A DNA stretch of 64,000 nucleotides from Planotetraspora thailandica (GTDB lineage: Bacteria; Actinomycetota; Actinomycetes; Streptosporangiales; Streptosporangiaceae), in contig NZ_BOOR01000010.1 of assembly GCF_016863335.1 (NCBI RefSeq), positions 62,001-126,000 on the forward strand, given 5' to 3'. The position numbers were made by a program, and so were the translations under genes. Every line of letters begins with the position of its first letter. The first letter of the stretch is position 1. Below are positions 17,602-26,977 of this stretch, piece by piece. The notes under the pieces were generated by a model, which saw only the letters and a list, made by a program, of their open reading frames with translations, was not told the DNA's origin and did no database searches.

Positions 17602-18504
17602 ATGGACAACAGCACATCGCCGGCAGTCGAGTTCCGCGGCGTGAGCAAGCGGTACGGCGCCACGCGCGCACTGAGCCGGGCCGGCTTCACGGTGGCCCGG
17701 GGAGAGACGGTGGCCCTGCTCGGGCACAACGGCGCGGGCAAGTCCACCGCCGTCGACCTCATGCTCGGACTGCGCCGCCCCGACGAGGGCGACATCAAGA
17801 TCCTGGGCATGTCGCCGGGCCAGGCGGTGGCGAGCGGCCGCGTCGGCGCCCTCCTGCAGTCCGGCGGGCTGCCGGACGGCGCGACCGTGCGCGACGTGGT
17901 CCGCCTCGCCTGCGGGCTGTACGGGGGCAGGAGGCCGGTCTCCGAAACCCTCTCCCTCGCTGGACTGGCCGATCTGGCCGGCCGCCAGGCCGGAGAGTTG
18001 TCGGGCGGCCAGTCACAGCGGCTCAAATTCGCCGTCGCCATCGCGGGCAGGCCGGAACTGCTCTTCCTGGACGAGCCGACGGTCGCCCTGGACGTCGAGG
18101 CGCGACGGGGCTTCTGGTCGGTGGTCCGCGGAGCCGCCGACCAAGGGGCGAGCGTCGTGTTCGCCACCCACTACCTGGACGAGGCCGACATGTTCGCCGA
18201 CCGCGTGGTGGTGCTGAGCCGCGGTTCGGTGGTGGCCGACGGCGGCCCGTCGACCGTCAAGGCACTGGCCGGCGGGCGAACCGTCCGCTGCGTCCTCGAT
18301 GCGCCCGATCCGCGCCGCCTCCTCGCCCTTCCTGGAGTGCAGGACGTGCAGATCCACGGCAACGAGGTGATCCTGCGCACCGGCGACGCGGACCAGACCG
18401 TGGGAGCGCTGTACACGTCGATCGGTGGCGTCCGCGACCTGCAGGTCACCGGAGCAGGTCTCGAAGAGGCTCTTATCGCCCTGTCGTCCGGAAAGACGGC
18501 GTAA
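17602..18504 (+). CDS. ABC-2 type exporter ATP-binding protein
   Basis: A 300-residue ATPase of the DrrA/CcmA class. Walker A is GHNGAGKST near residues 46-54, signature LSGGQSQRLKF, Walker B LLFLDEPTVALD, and switch His in FATHYLDEAD. The C-terminal 80 residues form the small accessory domain common in drug and lipid exporters. It pairs with the permease encoded next (TAATG overlap). The cassette ABC-ABC-kinase-regulator resembles self-regulating efflux systems such as DesKR/LiaRS-linked exporters. It is inserted on the opposite strand between nuoH and nuoI. Confidence 0.92.
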   Translation: MDNSTSPAVEFRGVSKRYGATRALSRAGFTVARGETVALLGHNGAGKSTAVDLMLGLRRPDEGDIKILGMSPGQAVASGRVGALLQSGGLPDGATVRDVVRLACGLYGGRRPVSETLSLAGLADLAGRQAGELSGGQSQRLKFAVAIAGRPELLFLDEPTVALDVEARRGFWSVVRGAADQGASVVFATHYLDEADMFADRVVVLSRGSVVADGGPSTVKALAGGRTVRCVLDAPDPRRLLALPGVQDVQIHGNEVILRTGDADQTVGALYTSIGGVRDLQVTGAGLEEALIALSSGKTA

Positions 18505-19223
18505 TGTTCTTCTTCATGCGATTCGAGGCGGTCCGCGCCTTGCGAAATGTCAAGTATCTGGTCTTCCTGATCGCCGTGCCGGTGGGCTTCTACCTGCTGT
18601 GGGGCCGGCAGAGCGGCGAACAGGACGGGATCCAGATCTCCGCCCTCGGCCTGGTCGCGATGGCCGTCTACGCCGCGACCGGCGGAGCGTTGATGGCCGC
18701 AGGCGGCGGGGTCGCCGACGACCGGGCGCAGGGCTGGCTGCGCCAGCTCAAGGTGACGCCTCTCCGCGACGCGCAATGGCTGGGCGGCAGGATCGTCCTC
18801 GGCATCATGATGATCATCCCCGGCGTCGCGGGAGTTTCGCTGGCGGCCCTCCTCGCCGGCCACGTCCATCTGCCGCCCGCGCGGTGGGCCGCATTGATCG
18901 GCCTTCTCCTGGTGGGATCGGTGCCGTTCAGCCTGCTCGGCCTGTTCCTCGGGCTGACCCTGCGCGGCAAGACCGCACAACTGGGCCTGGTCGTCGTCTT
19001 CTTCGCCCTCGCCGCGCTCGGCGGCGTCATCGGCTCGGGTTCCCTGCCGGGAATCTGGGAGAAGGCACGGCATCTCACTCCGTCGTACAGCCTCCTCCAG
19101 GAGGGGAACGCGGTGATCGCGGGCCACGCGCCCGCGGCGGCCGACGCGGGAGTCCTCGGCGTCTGGGCGCTGGTGGCCGCGGGCGCCGTGCTCCTGCGCT
19201 GGCGGCAGAACTCGGGGACGTGA
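18504..19223 (+). CDS. ABC-2 type transporter permease
   Basis: A 239-residue membrane protein with six predicted helices. It has the ABC-2 core: an N-terminal helix (YLVFLIAVPVGFYLLWG), a cytoplasmic LRQLKVTPLRDAQWLGGR coupling segment, and a C-terminal region with PSYSLLQEGNAVIAG. It forms the pore energised by the preceding ATPase. The ATG shares a base with the upstream TAA, and its stop overlaps the kinase start. Substrate is unknown; lipids, peptides or hydrophobic drugs are typical. Confidence 0.9.
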   Translation: MFFFMRFEAVRALRNVKYLVFLIAVPVGFYLLWGRQSGEQDGIQISALGLVAMAVYAATGGALMAAGGGVADDRAQGWLRQLKVTPLRDAQWLGGRIVLGIMMIIPGVAGVSLAALLAGHVHLPPARWAALIGLLLVGSVPFSLLGLFLGLTLRGKTAQLGLVVVFFALAALGGVIGSGSLPGIWEKARHLTPSYSLLQEGNAVIAGHAPAAADAGVLGVWALVAAGAVLLRWRQNSGT

Positions 19224-20404
19224 CGCACGTGAGCGACGGAGCGCAGACCCGGCGGGCGTGGCTCGCCGGGATCGGCGCCGTTTCAGAGCCGGAGACGCAC
19301 GCGTCCGACCAGGAGATCGCCTCCGTCTGGTCGGCGCGGAACTGGTCGCGCTTCATCCTGATGATCGCGGCCACCGTGCTGGCCGCCGTCATCTACGTCA
19401 GCGATCGGCCTCCGGTGTGGGCGGCCGTCGTCACGATCACGCTCGCGGTGCTGGCCTCCGCCCTCGGCGTGCTCACCAGATTCATGTCCGGCAGCCTGGG
19501 CCTGCGGTGGAGCGTCGCGTTCGGCGCACTGGTCGTGCTGACACTCGGCCTCGAAGGTGTGGCCGGCTTCGAATGGGCGGTCACCGTGTCGTGGGCCACC
19601 GCGGCCGCCGGCTGGAGGAGCGACGGGAAGTCCCGGCCGATCATCCTCGGCATCGGCCTGGCCGCCTTCGTGCTCGCGGTCGCCCGCGGCGCGGATCTCG
19701 GCGCCGCCGTCGTCCTCGCGGGGTTCGTCCTGCTCACCGGAATGTTCTCGGCCCAGGCCCGCAGGAGCGCCGAGTTGATCGAGGAGCTTCAGCGGACGCG
19801 GCAGGAGCTGGCCAGGCTGGCCGTCGTGGAAGAGCGCAACCGGATCGCGCGTGACCTGCACGACCTCGTCGGGCACAGCCTCTCGGTCGTCGCGGTGAAG
19901 ACCGAGCTCGGGCGCCGCCTGCTGCCGATCGACACCGCCAAGGTGGAGGCGGAACTGAAGGACATCGACACCATCGTCCGCCGCGCCCTCGCCGAGATCC
20001 GCCAGGCCGTGACCAACTATCGGCAGCCCACGCTGGCCGCCGAGTTGTCCTCCGCCGTCCAGGCCGCGGCCTCCGCGGGCATCGACTGCCGGGTGAAGTC
20101 GCCCGATTCCTGGGATCTCCCCGTGTCGGTGGAGGGCCTGCTCGCCTGGACGGTGCGTGAAGGAATCACCAACGTCCTCCGGCACAGTGGAGCGTCGTCG
20201 TGCGCGGTCACGCTGTCGCTCGACCCGGTCGTCTCCATCGAGATCATCGACGACGGTTCACGACCACCCGACACGCAGCGGCAGGGCAACGGCCTGATCG
20301 GGTTGAGCGAGCGGGCCCGGGCCCTCGGGGGCTCGCTCATCGTGGGACGCCCCGACGAGGGGGGCTTCCGGCTGCGCGTGGAAGTGCCCAAGGAGAAAGC
20401 ATGA
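19220..20404 (+). CDS. NarL-group sensor histidine kinase
   Basis: A 394-residue membrane kinase. Residues about 35-175 contain five or six hydrophobic helices with little periplasmic sequence, so it probably senses the membrane itself or a transport substrate. The HisKA_3 box is ERNRIARDLHDLVGHSLS, with the phosphorylated His at about residue 214. The ATPase domain shows REGITNVLRHSGASS (N-box), EIIDDGSRP (G1) and GNGLIGLSERARALGG (G2). The GTG at 19220 overlaps the permease stop; a second GTG 9 bp downstream is possible. It should phosphorylate the regulator encoded next. Overall architecture resembles DesK. Confidence 0.92.
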   Translation: MTHVSDGAQTRRAWLAGIGAVSEPETHASDQEIASVWSARNWSRFILMIAATVLAAVIYVSDRPPVWAAVVTITLAVLASALGVLTRFMSGSLGLRWSVAFGALVVLTLGLEGVAGFEWAVTVSWATAAAGWRSDGKSRPIILGIGLAAFVLAVARGADLGAAVVLAGFVLLTGMFSAQARRSAELIEELQRTRQELARLAVVEERNRIARDLHDLVGHSLSVVAVKTELGRRLLPIDTAKVEAELKDIDTIVRRALAEIRQAVTNYRQPTLAAELSSAVQAAASAGIDCRVKSPDSWDLPVSVEGLLAWTVREGITNVLRHSGASSCAVTLSLDPVVSIEIIDDGSRPPDTQRQGNGLIGLSERARALGGSLIVGRPDEGGFRLRVEVPKEKA

Positions 20405-21009
20405 CGATCCGCATCCTCCTGGCTGAGGACCAGACGATGTTCCGCGGGGCGATGGCGGCCTTGTTGGCCCTCGAACCGGGCTTCGAGGTGGTCGCGGACG
20501 TCGGGCGCGGAGACGAGGCCGTCGGCGCGTGTGAGGCCTTCCGCCCCGACATCGCCCTGCTCGACATCGAGATGCCCGGCGTCGACGGGCTGGAGGCGGC
20601 CCGCAGGATCCGTACGGCGGTGCCCGGCACGAAAGTGATCATTCTCACGACCTTCGGGCGGCCGGGATATCTGCACGCGGCGCTGGCCGCGGGCGCCAAG
20701 GGATTCCTGCTCAAGGACACCCCGATCACCGAGCTCGCCGTCTCTATCAGGAAGGTGGCCGAGGGCGGCCAGGCGGTCGACCCCGCGCTCGCCGTCGCCG
20801 CGCTCAGTGAGGGCGCGAGCCCGCTCACCCCCCGCGAGACCGAGGTCCTGTCCGCCGCGCGCGGCCACGGCACGATCGCCGACCTCGCCCGCGACCTTCA
20901 CCTGTCGGCCGGGACCGTGCGCAACCACCTGTCGGCGGCCATGCAGAAGCTCGGTGCCCGCACCAGGGCCGAGGCCGTCGACATCGCCGCCGCCAAGGGC
21001 TGGCTGTGA
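20401..21009 (+). CDS. NarL/LuxR-type response regulator
   Basis: A 202-residue regulator. The receiver domain has the acidic pocket LLAEDQ, phospho-acceptor Asp55 (LLDIEMPG), the Thr of LTTFGRPGY and the Lys of LLKDTP. The C-terminal LuxR helix-turn-helix is LTPRETEVLSAARGHGTIADLARDL..., with recognition helix SAGTVRNHLSAAMQKL. ATG 20401 overlaps the kinase stop (ATGA). Its likely target is the promoter of its own ABC cassette. It ends 7 bp before the convergent nuoH stop. Confidence 0.94.
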   Translation: MTIRILLAEDQTMFRGAMAALLALEPGFEVVADVGRGDEAVGACEAFRPDIALLDIEMPGVDGLEAARRIRTAVPGTKVIILTTFGRPGYLHAALAAGAKGFLLKDTPITELAVSIRKVAEGGQAVDPALAVAALSEGASPLTPRETEVLSAARGHGTIADLARDLHLSAGTVRNHLSAAMQKLGARTRAEAVDIAAAKGWL

Positions 21010-21016
21010 ACGCCGG

Positions 21017-21970
21017 TCAGACCATGAGGACCTTGATCACGCCGGTGAGCGCCAGTTGAAGCAGGGCGAGCGGCACGAGGCCCACCCAGGCGAGCTTCTG
21101 GAGCTGGTCCTCACGCAGCCGGGGGAAGCTCACGCGGACCCAGATCACCACGAACGCCAGCACGAAGACCTTGATGAGCGTCCACACCGGGCCGGGAAGC
21201 AGCGGCCCCTGCCAGCCCCCGAGGAACAGCACGGTCGTCAGCGCGGACAACACCACGATGCCGGCGTATTCGGCCAGCATGAACAGGGCGAACCTGATGC
21301 CGGTGTATTCGGTCATCGGGCCCATGATGATCTCCGAGTCGGCGATCGGCATGTCGAACGGCGGCCTGCGCAGCTCGGCGAGCCCCGCGACGAAGAAGAC
21401 GACCGCCCCGATCGCCTGCCACGGCAGCCACCACCACCGCCACTGCTCGGCGATGCCCTCCAGCGACAGCGTGCCCGCGGCCATCGCCACGCTGGACGCG
21501 GCCAGCACCAGCGGCAGCTCGTACGACATGAGCTGCGCGGCCGACCGGATGCCGCCGAGCACGCTGTATTTGTTGGCCGACGCCCACCCCGCCATGATCG
21601 AGCCGAGCACGCCGACGCCCATGACGGCCAGCACGAAGAACAGGCCGGCGTCGATGTCGGCGCCCACCAGCCCCGGGCCGACCGGGATCACGATCAGCAC
21701 CACAAGGTACGGCACGAGCGCCACGGCGGGCGCGAGGGCGAAGACGCGGCGGTCGGCGGCGGCCGGGATCACGTCCTCTTTCTGGGCGAACTTCACGCCG
21801 TCGGCGATGAGCTGGGCCCAGCCGTGGAATCCGCCCGCGTACATCGGGCCGAGGCGCGACTGCATGTGCGCCATGGCCTTGTGCTCCATCTGCCCGACGA
21901 TCAGCGGCAGCACGAGGAAGGCCGCCACGATCACGACCAGCCGTAACGCGACGTCGAGGACCTCAGCCAT
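21017..21970 (-). CDS. nuoH: NADH-quinone oxidoreductase subunit H (NuoH)
   Basis: A 317-residue membrane subunit forming part of the quinone cavity. Conserved segments include MQSRLGPMYAGGFHGWAQLIADGVKF split across loop 1, ELRRPPFDMPIADSEI with the acidic funnel residues, and GIRFALFMLAEY. Start ATG 21970 overlaps the last bases of nuoC. In normal nuo operons nuoD separates nuoC from nuoH (with nuoEFG in complete loci) and nuoI follows nuoH; here nuoH directly follows nuoC and the next gene downstream is the convergent response regulator. Confidence 0.94.
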   Translation of the reverse strand: MAEVLDVALRLVVIVAAFLVLPLIVGQMEHKAMAHMQSRLGPMYAGGFHGWAQLIADGVKFAQKEDVIPAAADRRVFALAPAVALVPYLVVLIVIPVGPGLVGADIDAGLFFVLAVMGVGVLGSIMAGWASANKYSVLGGIRSAAQLMSYELPLVLAASSVAMAAGTLSLEGIAEQWRWWWLPWQAIGAVVFFVAGLAELRRPPFDMPIADSEIIMGPMTEYTGIRFALFMLAEYAGIVVLSALTTVLFLGGWQGPLLPGPVWTLIKVFVLAFVVIWVRVSFPRLREDQLQKLAWVGLVPLALLQLALTGVIKVLMV

Positions 21971-22517
21971 CACCCCCGCCTCCTCCGGCCCAGTCGGCGG
22001 GCACGCCGGGCGGCAGCATCTTGCGGCGGCTCGGTGAGCCGTGGTCGGACTCGCCCGGCTCCTTGGCGCCCGGCCAGGCCTTGGCCACGCGGGCGGCGAG
22101 CACGAAGTCCTTGCGGAGGGGGTGACCCTCAAAACCCTCGGGCAGGAGCAGCGGACGCAGGTCGGGATGCCCTTCGAAGATCACGCCGAACATCTCGAAG
22201 GTCTCCCGCTCGTGCCAGTCGGCTCCGCGGAAGACGCCGGTGACGCTCCGCAGCCGGGGGTCGGCGCGGGGCACTCGGGTGCGGACGAGCAGGTGAACCT
22301 TGGCCGCCGGGTCGAACACGTGGGCGACGACGGCGAACTCCTCCGGCGGCTCGTCGACCCCGGTGAGCCAGTCGAAGAACTCGAATCCCTCCGACCTGGC
22401 GAAGGCCAGCACGTCGGCCCAGTCTCCCGGCTCCACGTCGGCCACGACCTGGCCGAAGGAGTCGGAGATCCGGGCGCGGGAGCCGTACCGCGCCTCGATG
22501 GCGGCGCCGACGCTCAC
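21963..22517 (-). CDS. nuoC: NADH-quinone oxidoreductase subunit C (NuoC)
   Basis: A 184-residue 30-kDa-type subunit of the peripheral arm. The family signature is visible as [20 protein letters not shown] followed by [17 protein letters not shown] Gly-rich C-terminus (GGGGGDG) ends the protein. It is not fused to NuoD: the frame stops and nuoH begins within it. GTG 22517 overlaps the nuoB stop (GTGA). Confidence 0.93.
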   Translation of the reverse strand: MSVGAAIEARYGSRARISDSFGQVVADVEPGDWADVLAFARSEGFEFFDWLTGVDEPPEEFAVVAHVFDPAAKVHLLVRTRVPRADPRLRSVTGVFRGADWHERETFEMFGVIFEGHPDLRPLLLPEGFEGHPLRKDFVLAARVAKAWPGAKEPGESDHGSPSRRKMLPPGVPADWAGGGGGDG

Positions 22518-23029
22518 GAGGCGCCCCCGGGGAGGTAGCGGTCACCAAGCGTCTCGGCCGCGATCTTCTCCTGGAGCTTCATGATGCCGTGGAGCAGCGC
22601 CTCCGGCCGGGGCGGGCAGCCGGGCACGTAGACATCGACGGGGATGATCTGGTCGACGCCCTTGGTGACGGAGTAGGAGTCCCAGTACGGCCCGCCGGAG
22701 TTGGAGCAGGCTCCGAACGAGATGACGTATTTGGGGTCGGGCATCTGCTCGTAGAGCCGTTTGACGGCCGGGGCCATCTTGTCGGTCACCGTGCCACTGA
22801 CGATCATGAGGTCGGCCTGGCGAGGACCGTTGGCGAACGGGATCACCCCGAACCTGATGAAGTCGTGCCTGCTCATCGAGGTGGCGATGAATTCGATGGC
22901 GCAGCAGGCCAGCCCGAAGTTGAAGACCCAGAGCGAGTAGCGCCGGCCCCAGTTGAGCACGAACTTCATCGGTTTGGGCGCCAGGCGGGAGACCGGGCCC
23001 ACCGTGGGCATCGGGAGATCGACAGCCAT
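22514..23029 (-). CDS. nuoB: NADH-quinone oxidoreductase subunit B (NuoB)
   Basis: A 171-residue subunit that binds cluster N2, the terminal electron donor to quinone. The ligand Cys residues are visible in [21 protein letters not shown] and [11 protein letters not shown]. The N-terminal Pro-rich stretch ([20 protein letters not shown]) is longer than in many relatives. ATG 23029 is 25 bp after the nuoA stop. Confidence 0.95.
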   Translation of the reverse strand: MAVDLPMPTVGPVSRLAPKPMKFVLNWGRRYSLWVFNFGLACCAIEFIATSMSRHDFIRFGVIPFANGPRQADLMIVSGTVTDKMAPAVKRLYEQMPDPKYVISFGACSNSGGPYWDSYSVTKGVDQIIPVDVYVPGCPPRPEALLHGIMKLQEKIAAETLGDRYLPGGAS

Positions 23030-23054
23030 GGGGCCATTCTCCTCTCCACGGCGC

Positions 23055-23426
23055 TCACGTCCAGGCGAGCACCCGCTTGCGCCAGGCGTAGAGGATGCCG
23101 AGGGCGATGAACGCCAGGAACGCGAACATCTCGACCAGCGTGGTCATGCCGAAGCCGGGCGCGGCGAAGACGGTCGCCCACGGGAAGAGGAAGACCGCGT
23201 CCACGGCGAACACCACATAGAGATACGTGAAGACGTAGTAGCGGATCTGGGACTGCGCCCAGCCCTCACCGACGGGGTCGACGCCGCATTCGTAGGTCAT
23301 CAGCTTGTCGGGAGTCGGTCTGCTCGGCCGCAACATCCGGTTGGCGAACAGGCCCCCGGCGAAAATTCCCACACCGATGAGCAAAAGGACGACGACTGCG
23401 CCATATGAGCTGAAATATCCGGTCAT
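23055..23426 (-). CDS. nuoA: NADH-quinone oxidoreductase subunit A (NuoA)
   Basis: A 123-residue, three-helix membrane subunit. The conserved loop is [20 protein letters not shown], containing the redox-sensitive Cys of the quinone-site loop, followed by [21 protein letters not shown]. It is the first gene of the nuoA-B-C-H block and faces korA across a 453-bp divergent gap. Confidence 0.94.
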   Translation of the reverse strand: MTGYFSSYGAVVVLLLIGVGIFAGGLFANRMLRPSRPTPDKLMTYECGVDPVGEGWAQSQIRYYVFTYLYVVFAVDAVFLFPWATVFAAPGFGMTTLVEMFAFLAFIALGILYAWRKRVLAWT

Positions 23427-23879
23427 CTTCGCCTCCGCCCGGCAGTGGCCGCGTTTCGATCATAACGCGTACGGCCAGGCGGAACCACTTGCCGATCACG
23501 CTGCTACCTGCGGAAACGCGATCGCGGCCGACCGAGATCGCGTTGGACGGGAGGCTGACGGGCTCACGGCGGCGGCCAGCATATAGTTAAGGATCGTGAC
23601 CCGAAAAACGCTCTTCGCTCGCTTGCACATTGACCTGTGCCGGTCTGCGGCGAGCCTGTGTCGTCCGGACCGATCACGAGCGTGACGCCCCCGCCCCCGG
23701 CGGCGTCCTCCCCCGAGCGGGATCACCCGGGCCTGCCGCGAGATCGCGGCGGCCCCGACAGTCCGCACGCCAATGATTCGCACGACGGAAATAGAGCGTG
23801 GCCACGATGGATCTAGCATGGAAGTGAGAACGTGCCTCAAGGACAGACGCCTGGGCGCGTCGAGGAGGACTGAGCAGCT
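23427..23879. promoter_or_regulatory. Divergent nuoA/korA intergenic region
   Basis: This 453-bp stretch holds no convincing gene. It must contain the promoters of both the nuoA block and korAB. An AT-richer patch (CATATAGTTAAGG, about 23579-23591) is the most promoter-like part for the minus-strand genes, and GCGTCGAGGAGGACTGAGCA near 23857-23876 includes the korA ribosome binding site. No operator can be assigned with confidence. Confidence 0.4.
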
Positions 23880-25724
23880 GTGACCAAGCAGGTGCAGCAA
23901 CTCGACCGAGTGATCATCCGCTTCGCCGGCGACTCCGGAGACGGAATGCAGCTCACCGGCGACAGGTTCACGTCGGAGACGGCGCAGTTCGGAAACGACC
24001 TGTCGACCCTTCCCAACTTCCCGGCGGAGATCCGCGCCCCCGCGGGAACCCTTCCCGGAGTGTCCAGCTTCCAGCTGCACTTCGCCGACCACGACATCCT
24101 CACGCCGGGCGACGCGCCCAACGTGCTGGTGGCGATGAACCCGGCCGCGCTGAAGGCCAACCTGGGCGATCTTCCCCGCGGCGCCGACATCATCGCCAAC
24201 ACCGACGAGTTCACCAAGCGCAACCTGCAGAAGGTGGGCTACGCCGGCAATCCCCTCGAAGACGAGTCGCTCAGCGAGTGGCGGGTCCACGCGGTGCCGC
24301 TGACGTCGCTGACCGTGCGGGCGCTCGAAGGCTTCGAGATCTCGAAGAAGGACGCCGAGCGGGCCAAGAACATGTTCGCGCTCGGGCTGCTGTCCTGGCT
24401 GTACAACCGGCCGACCGAAGGCACGGTCAGGTTCCTCGAGACCAAGTTCGCCAAGAAGCCCGACATCGCCAAGGCGAACGTCGCGGCCTTCCAGGCGGGC
24501 TGGAACTACGGGGAGACGACCGAGTCGTTCTCCGTCTCCTACGAGGTCAAGCCGGCCAAGCTCGACCCCGGCGTCTACCGCAACATCTCGGGCAACCTGG
24601 CCCTCGCGTACGGCCTGATCGCGGCCTCGGTGCAGTCGGGCCTGCCGCTGTTCCTCGGCTCGTACCCGATCACCCCGGCCTCCGACATCCTGCACGAGCT
24701 GTCCAAGCACAAGCGGTTCGGCGTGCGGACCTTCCAGGCGGAGGACGAGATCGCGGGGGTCGGCGCCGCGCTGGGCGCGGCGTTCGGCGGCGCCCTCGGC
24801 GTGACGACGACGTCGGGCCCGGGCATCGCGCTCAAGGCCGAGACAGTCGGCCTCGCGGTCACGACCGAGCTGCCGCTGATCATCGTGGACGTGCAGCGCG
24901 CCGGCCCGTCGACCGGCATGCCGACCAAGACCGAGCAGACCGACCTGCTGATGGCCCTCTACGGCCGCAACGGCGAGTCTCCGGTGCCGGTGGTGGCTCC
25001 CTCGACCCCGTCGGACTGCTTCCACGCCGCCATCGAGGCCGCCCGGATCGCGCTGAAGTACCGCACGCCGGTCATGCTCCTGTCGGACGGCTACCTGGCC
25101 AACGGCTCGGAGCCGTGGAAGGTCCCGGACATGGAGGACCTGCCCGACATCTCGGTGGAGTTCACGGCCGAACCCAACGGCGAGGACGGCGCCTACCTGC
25201 CGTACAAGCGTGACACCGAGACCCTGGCCCGCCCCTGGGCGGTTCCGGGAACGCCGGGTCTGGAGCACCGCATCGGCGGCATCGAGAAGGCCGAAGGCAC
25301 GGGCAACATCTCCTACGACCCCGACAACCACGACAAGATGGTGCGGCTGCGCCAGGCCAAGATCGACGGGATCGACGTTCCCGATCTCGTGGTGGACGAC
25401 CCGGACGGCGACGCCCGCGTTCTGGTCCTCGGCTGGGGCTCCACCTATGGCCCCATCGCCGCGGCCGTGCGCCGGGTGCGCAAGACCGGGGCCAAGGTCG
25501 CCCAGACCCACCTGCGCCACCTCAACCCGCTTCCCGCCAACACCGGCGACGTGCTGCGTTCCTACGACAAGGTGCTGCTGCCGGAGATCAACCTCGGACA
25601 GCTGGCCATGCTGCTGCGCGCCCGGTTCCTGGTCGACGTGATGGGTTACAACCGGGTTCGCGGGCTCCCGTTCAAGGCCGAGGAACTGGCCGCCGTCATC
25701 CAGGACGTGATCGACAGTGAGTAG
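23880..25724 (+). CDS. korA: 2-oxoacid:ferredoxin oxidoreductase, alpha subunit (KorA)
   Basis: A 614-residue gamma-alpha fusion. The N-terminal gamma domain starts at VIIRFAGDSGDGMQLTGDRF (residues about 10-30) and spans roughly the first 190 residues. The pyrimidine-binding alpha domain begins near SYPITPASDILHEL (about residue 260) and includes GVTTTSGPGIALKAETVGLA. With KorB it decarboxylates 2-oxoglutarate (or a related 2-oxoacid) to the acyl-CoA and reduces ferredoxin, replacing or supplementing 2-oxoglutarate dehydrogenase in actinobacteria. GTG 23880 follows GAGGAGG. The korB start overlaps its stop by 8 bp. Confidence 0.95.
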   Translation: MTKQVQQLDRVIIRFAGDSGDGMQLTGDRFTSETAQFGNDLSTLPNFPAEIRAPAGTLPGVSSFQLHFADHDILTPGDAPNVLVAMNPAALKANLGDLPRGADIIANTDEFTKRNLQKVGYAGNPLEDESLSEWRVHAVPLTSLTVRALEGFEISKKDAERAKNMFALGLLSWLYNRPTEGTVRFLETKFAKKPDIAKANVAAFQAGWNYGETTESFSVSYEVKPAKLDPGVYRNISGNLALAYGLIAASVQSGLPLFLGSYPITPASDILHELSKHKRFGVRTFQAEDEIAGVGAALGAAFGGALGVTTTSGPGIALKAETVGLAVTTELPLIIVDVQRAGPSTGMPTKTEQTDLLMALYGRNGESPVPVVAPSTPSDCFHAAIEAARIALKYRTPVMLLSDGYLANGSEPWKVPDMEDLPDISVEFTAEPNGEDGAYLPYKRDTETLARPWAVPGTPGLEHRIGGIEKAEGTGNISYDPDNHDKMVRLRQAKIDGIDVPDLVVDDPDGDARVLVLGWGSTYGPIAAAVRRVRKTGAKVAQTHLRHLNPLPANTGDVLRSYDKVLLPEINLGQLAMLLRARFLVDVMGYNRVRGLPFKAEELAAVIQDVIDSE

Positions 25725-26769
25725 CACGGAATCGCTCAACGGCAAGGGGCTCGCACTGATCCCCAGGGCCGACGCCGCGCAGACCATGAAGGACTTCAAG
25801 TCCGACCAGGAGGTGCGCTGGTGCCCCGGCTGCGGCGACTACGCCATCCTGGCCGCGGTGCAGAGCTTCCTGCCCGAACTCGGGCTGCGCCGCGAGAACA
25901 TCGTGTTCGTCTCGGGGATCGGCTGCTCGTCCCGCTTCCCCTACTACCTGAACACCTACGGGTTCCACTCGATCCACGGCCGCGCGCCGGCCATCGCGAC
26001 CGGGCTGGCCACCTCCCGCCCCGACCTGTCGGTGTGGGTGATCACAGGTGACGGCGACGCGCTGTCGATCGGCGGCAACCACCTGATCCACGCGCTGCGC
26101 CGCAACGTCAACCTCAACATCCTGCTGTTCAACAACAGGATCTACGGTCTGACCAAGGGGCAGTACTCCCCCACCTCCGAGATCGGAAAGATCACCAAGT
26201 CGACGCCGATGGGGTCGCTGGACCAGCCGTTCAACCCCATCTCGCTCGCGCTCGGAGCCGAGGCCGGCTTCGTCGCGCGAACCATCGACTCCGACCGCAA
26301 GCACCTCCAGAGCGTCCTGCGCGAGGCAGCGGCGCACAGGGGGACCTCGCTCGTCGAGATCTACCAGAACTGCAACATCTTCAACGACGGCGCCTTCGAC
26401 GCGCTCAAGGACCCCGCGACCCGCGACGAGATCACGCTGCGCCTGGAGCACGGGCAGCCGATCGTCTCGGCCACCAAGGCCGTGCGCCGGGCCGCCGACG
26501 GCGGCATCGAAGTGGTCGACCGGGCCGGCGTGGACGAGGCCGAGATCCTCGTGCACGACGCCCACCGGCCGGATCCGTCGCTGGCGTTCGCGTTGTCGCG
26601 GCTGGACGCCCCCGCCTTCGACCATGTGCCGATCGGGATCTTCCGCAGCGTCGACCGGCCCTCGTACGACTCGCTCATGGCCGAGCAACTGGCGACCGCG
26701 GTCGCCGAGAAGGGTGAGGGGCGGCTCGATGCGCTGCTCCGCAGCGGCGACACCTGGGAAGTCGTCTGA
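25717..26769 (+). CDS. korB: 2-oxoacid:ferredoxin oxidoreductase, beta subunit (KorB)
   Basis: A 350-residue subunit carrying thiamine diphosphate and a 4Fe-4S cluster. Cluster ligands Cys36 and Cys39 lie in RWCPGCGDYAIL, with a third in SGIGCSSRFPYY. The ThDP motif GDGDALSIGGNHLIHALRRN begins at about residue 111 and continues to the NN of LLFNNRIYGLTKGQ. It completes the KorAB complex. Start GTG 25717 overlaps korA. A strong hairpin lies just downstream, so korAB is a two-gene unit. Confidence 0.95.
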   Translation: MSSTESLNGKGLALIPRADAAQTMKDFKSDQEVRWCPGCGDYAILAAVQSFLPELGLRRENIVFVSGIGCSSRFPYYLNTYGFHSIHGRAPAIATGLATSRPDLSVWVITGDGDALSIGGNHLIHALRRNVNLNILLFNNRIYGLTKGQYSPTSEIGKITKSTPMGSLDQPFNPISLALGAEAGFVARTIDSDRKHLQSVLREAAAHRGTSLVEIYQNCNIFNDGAFDALKDPATRDEITLRLEHGQPIVSATKAVRRAADGGIEVVDRAGVDEAEILVHDAHRPDPSLAFALSRLDAPAFDHVPIGIFRSVDRPSYDSLMAEQLATAVAEKGEGRLDALLRSGDTWEVV

Positions 26770-26790
26770 CCGACGGCAGCCACGCCCTTC

Positions 26791-26825
26791 GATGGCCCCT
26801 GTGCGCGGTGAGCACAGGGGCCATC
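26791..26825 (+). terminator. Hairpin terminator after korB
   Basis: A perfect 14-bp stem (GATGGCCCCTGTGC and its complement) closes a 7-nt loop, starting 21 bp after the korB stop. No U-tract follows, which is common for terminator hairpins of high-GC actinomycetes. Confidence 0.7.
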
Positions 26826-26977
26826 GTGCGTAAGAAAGCCGCCTTCGACGGCATTTGATCCGAGACCAGAACGGTTACGTTCGTCCGCTCTTGCCCGCTT
26901 GCCGATGGCATACTTCGAATCCGTGCCGCACGGTGATGAGCCGCGGGCCAGTGCCGATCACTGCGAGGGAGAGCTCC

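Noticed and set aside
23496-25799. A 767-codon minus-strand open frame opposite korA
   Set aside because: The korA frame has all family motifs; the antisense frame has none and its composition is that of a GC-driven shadow.
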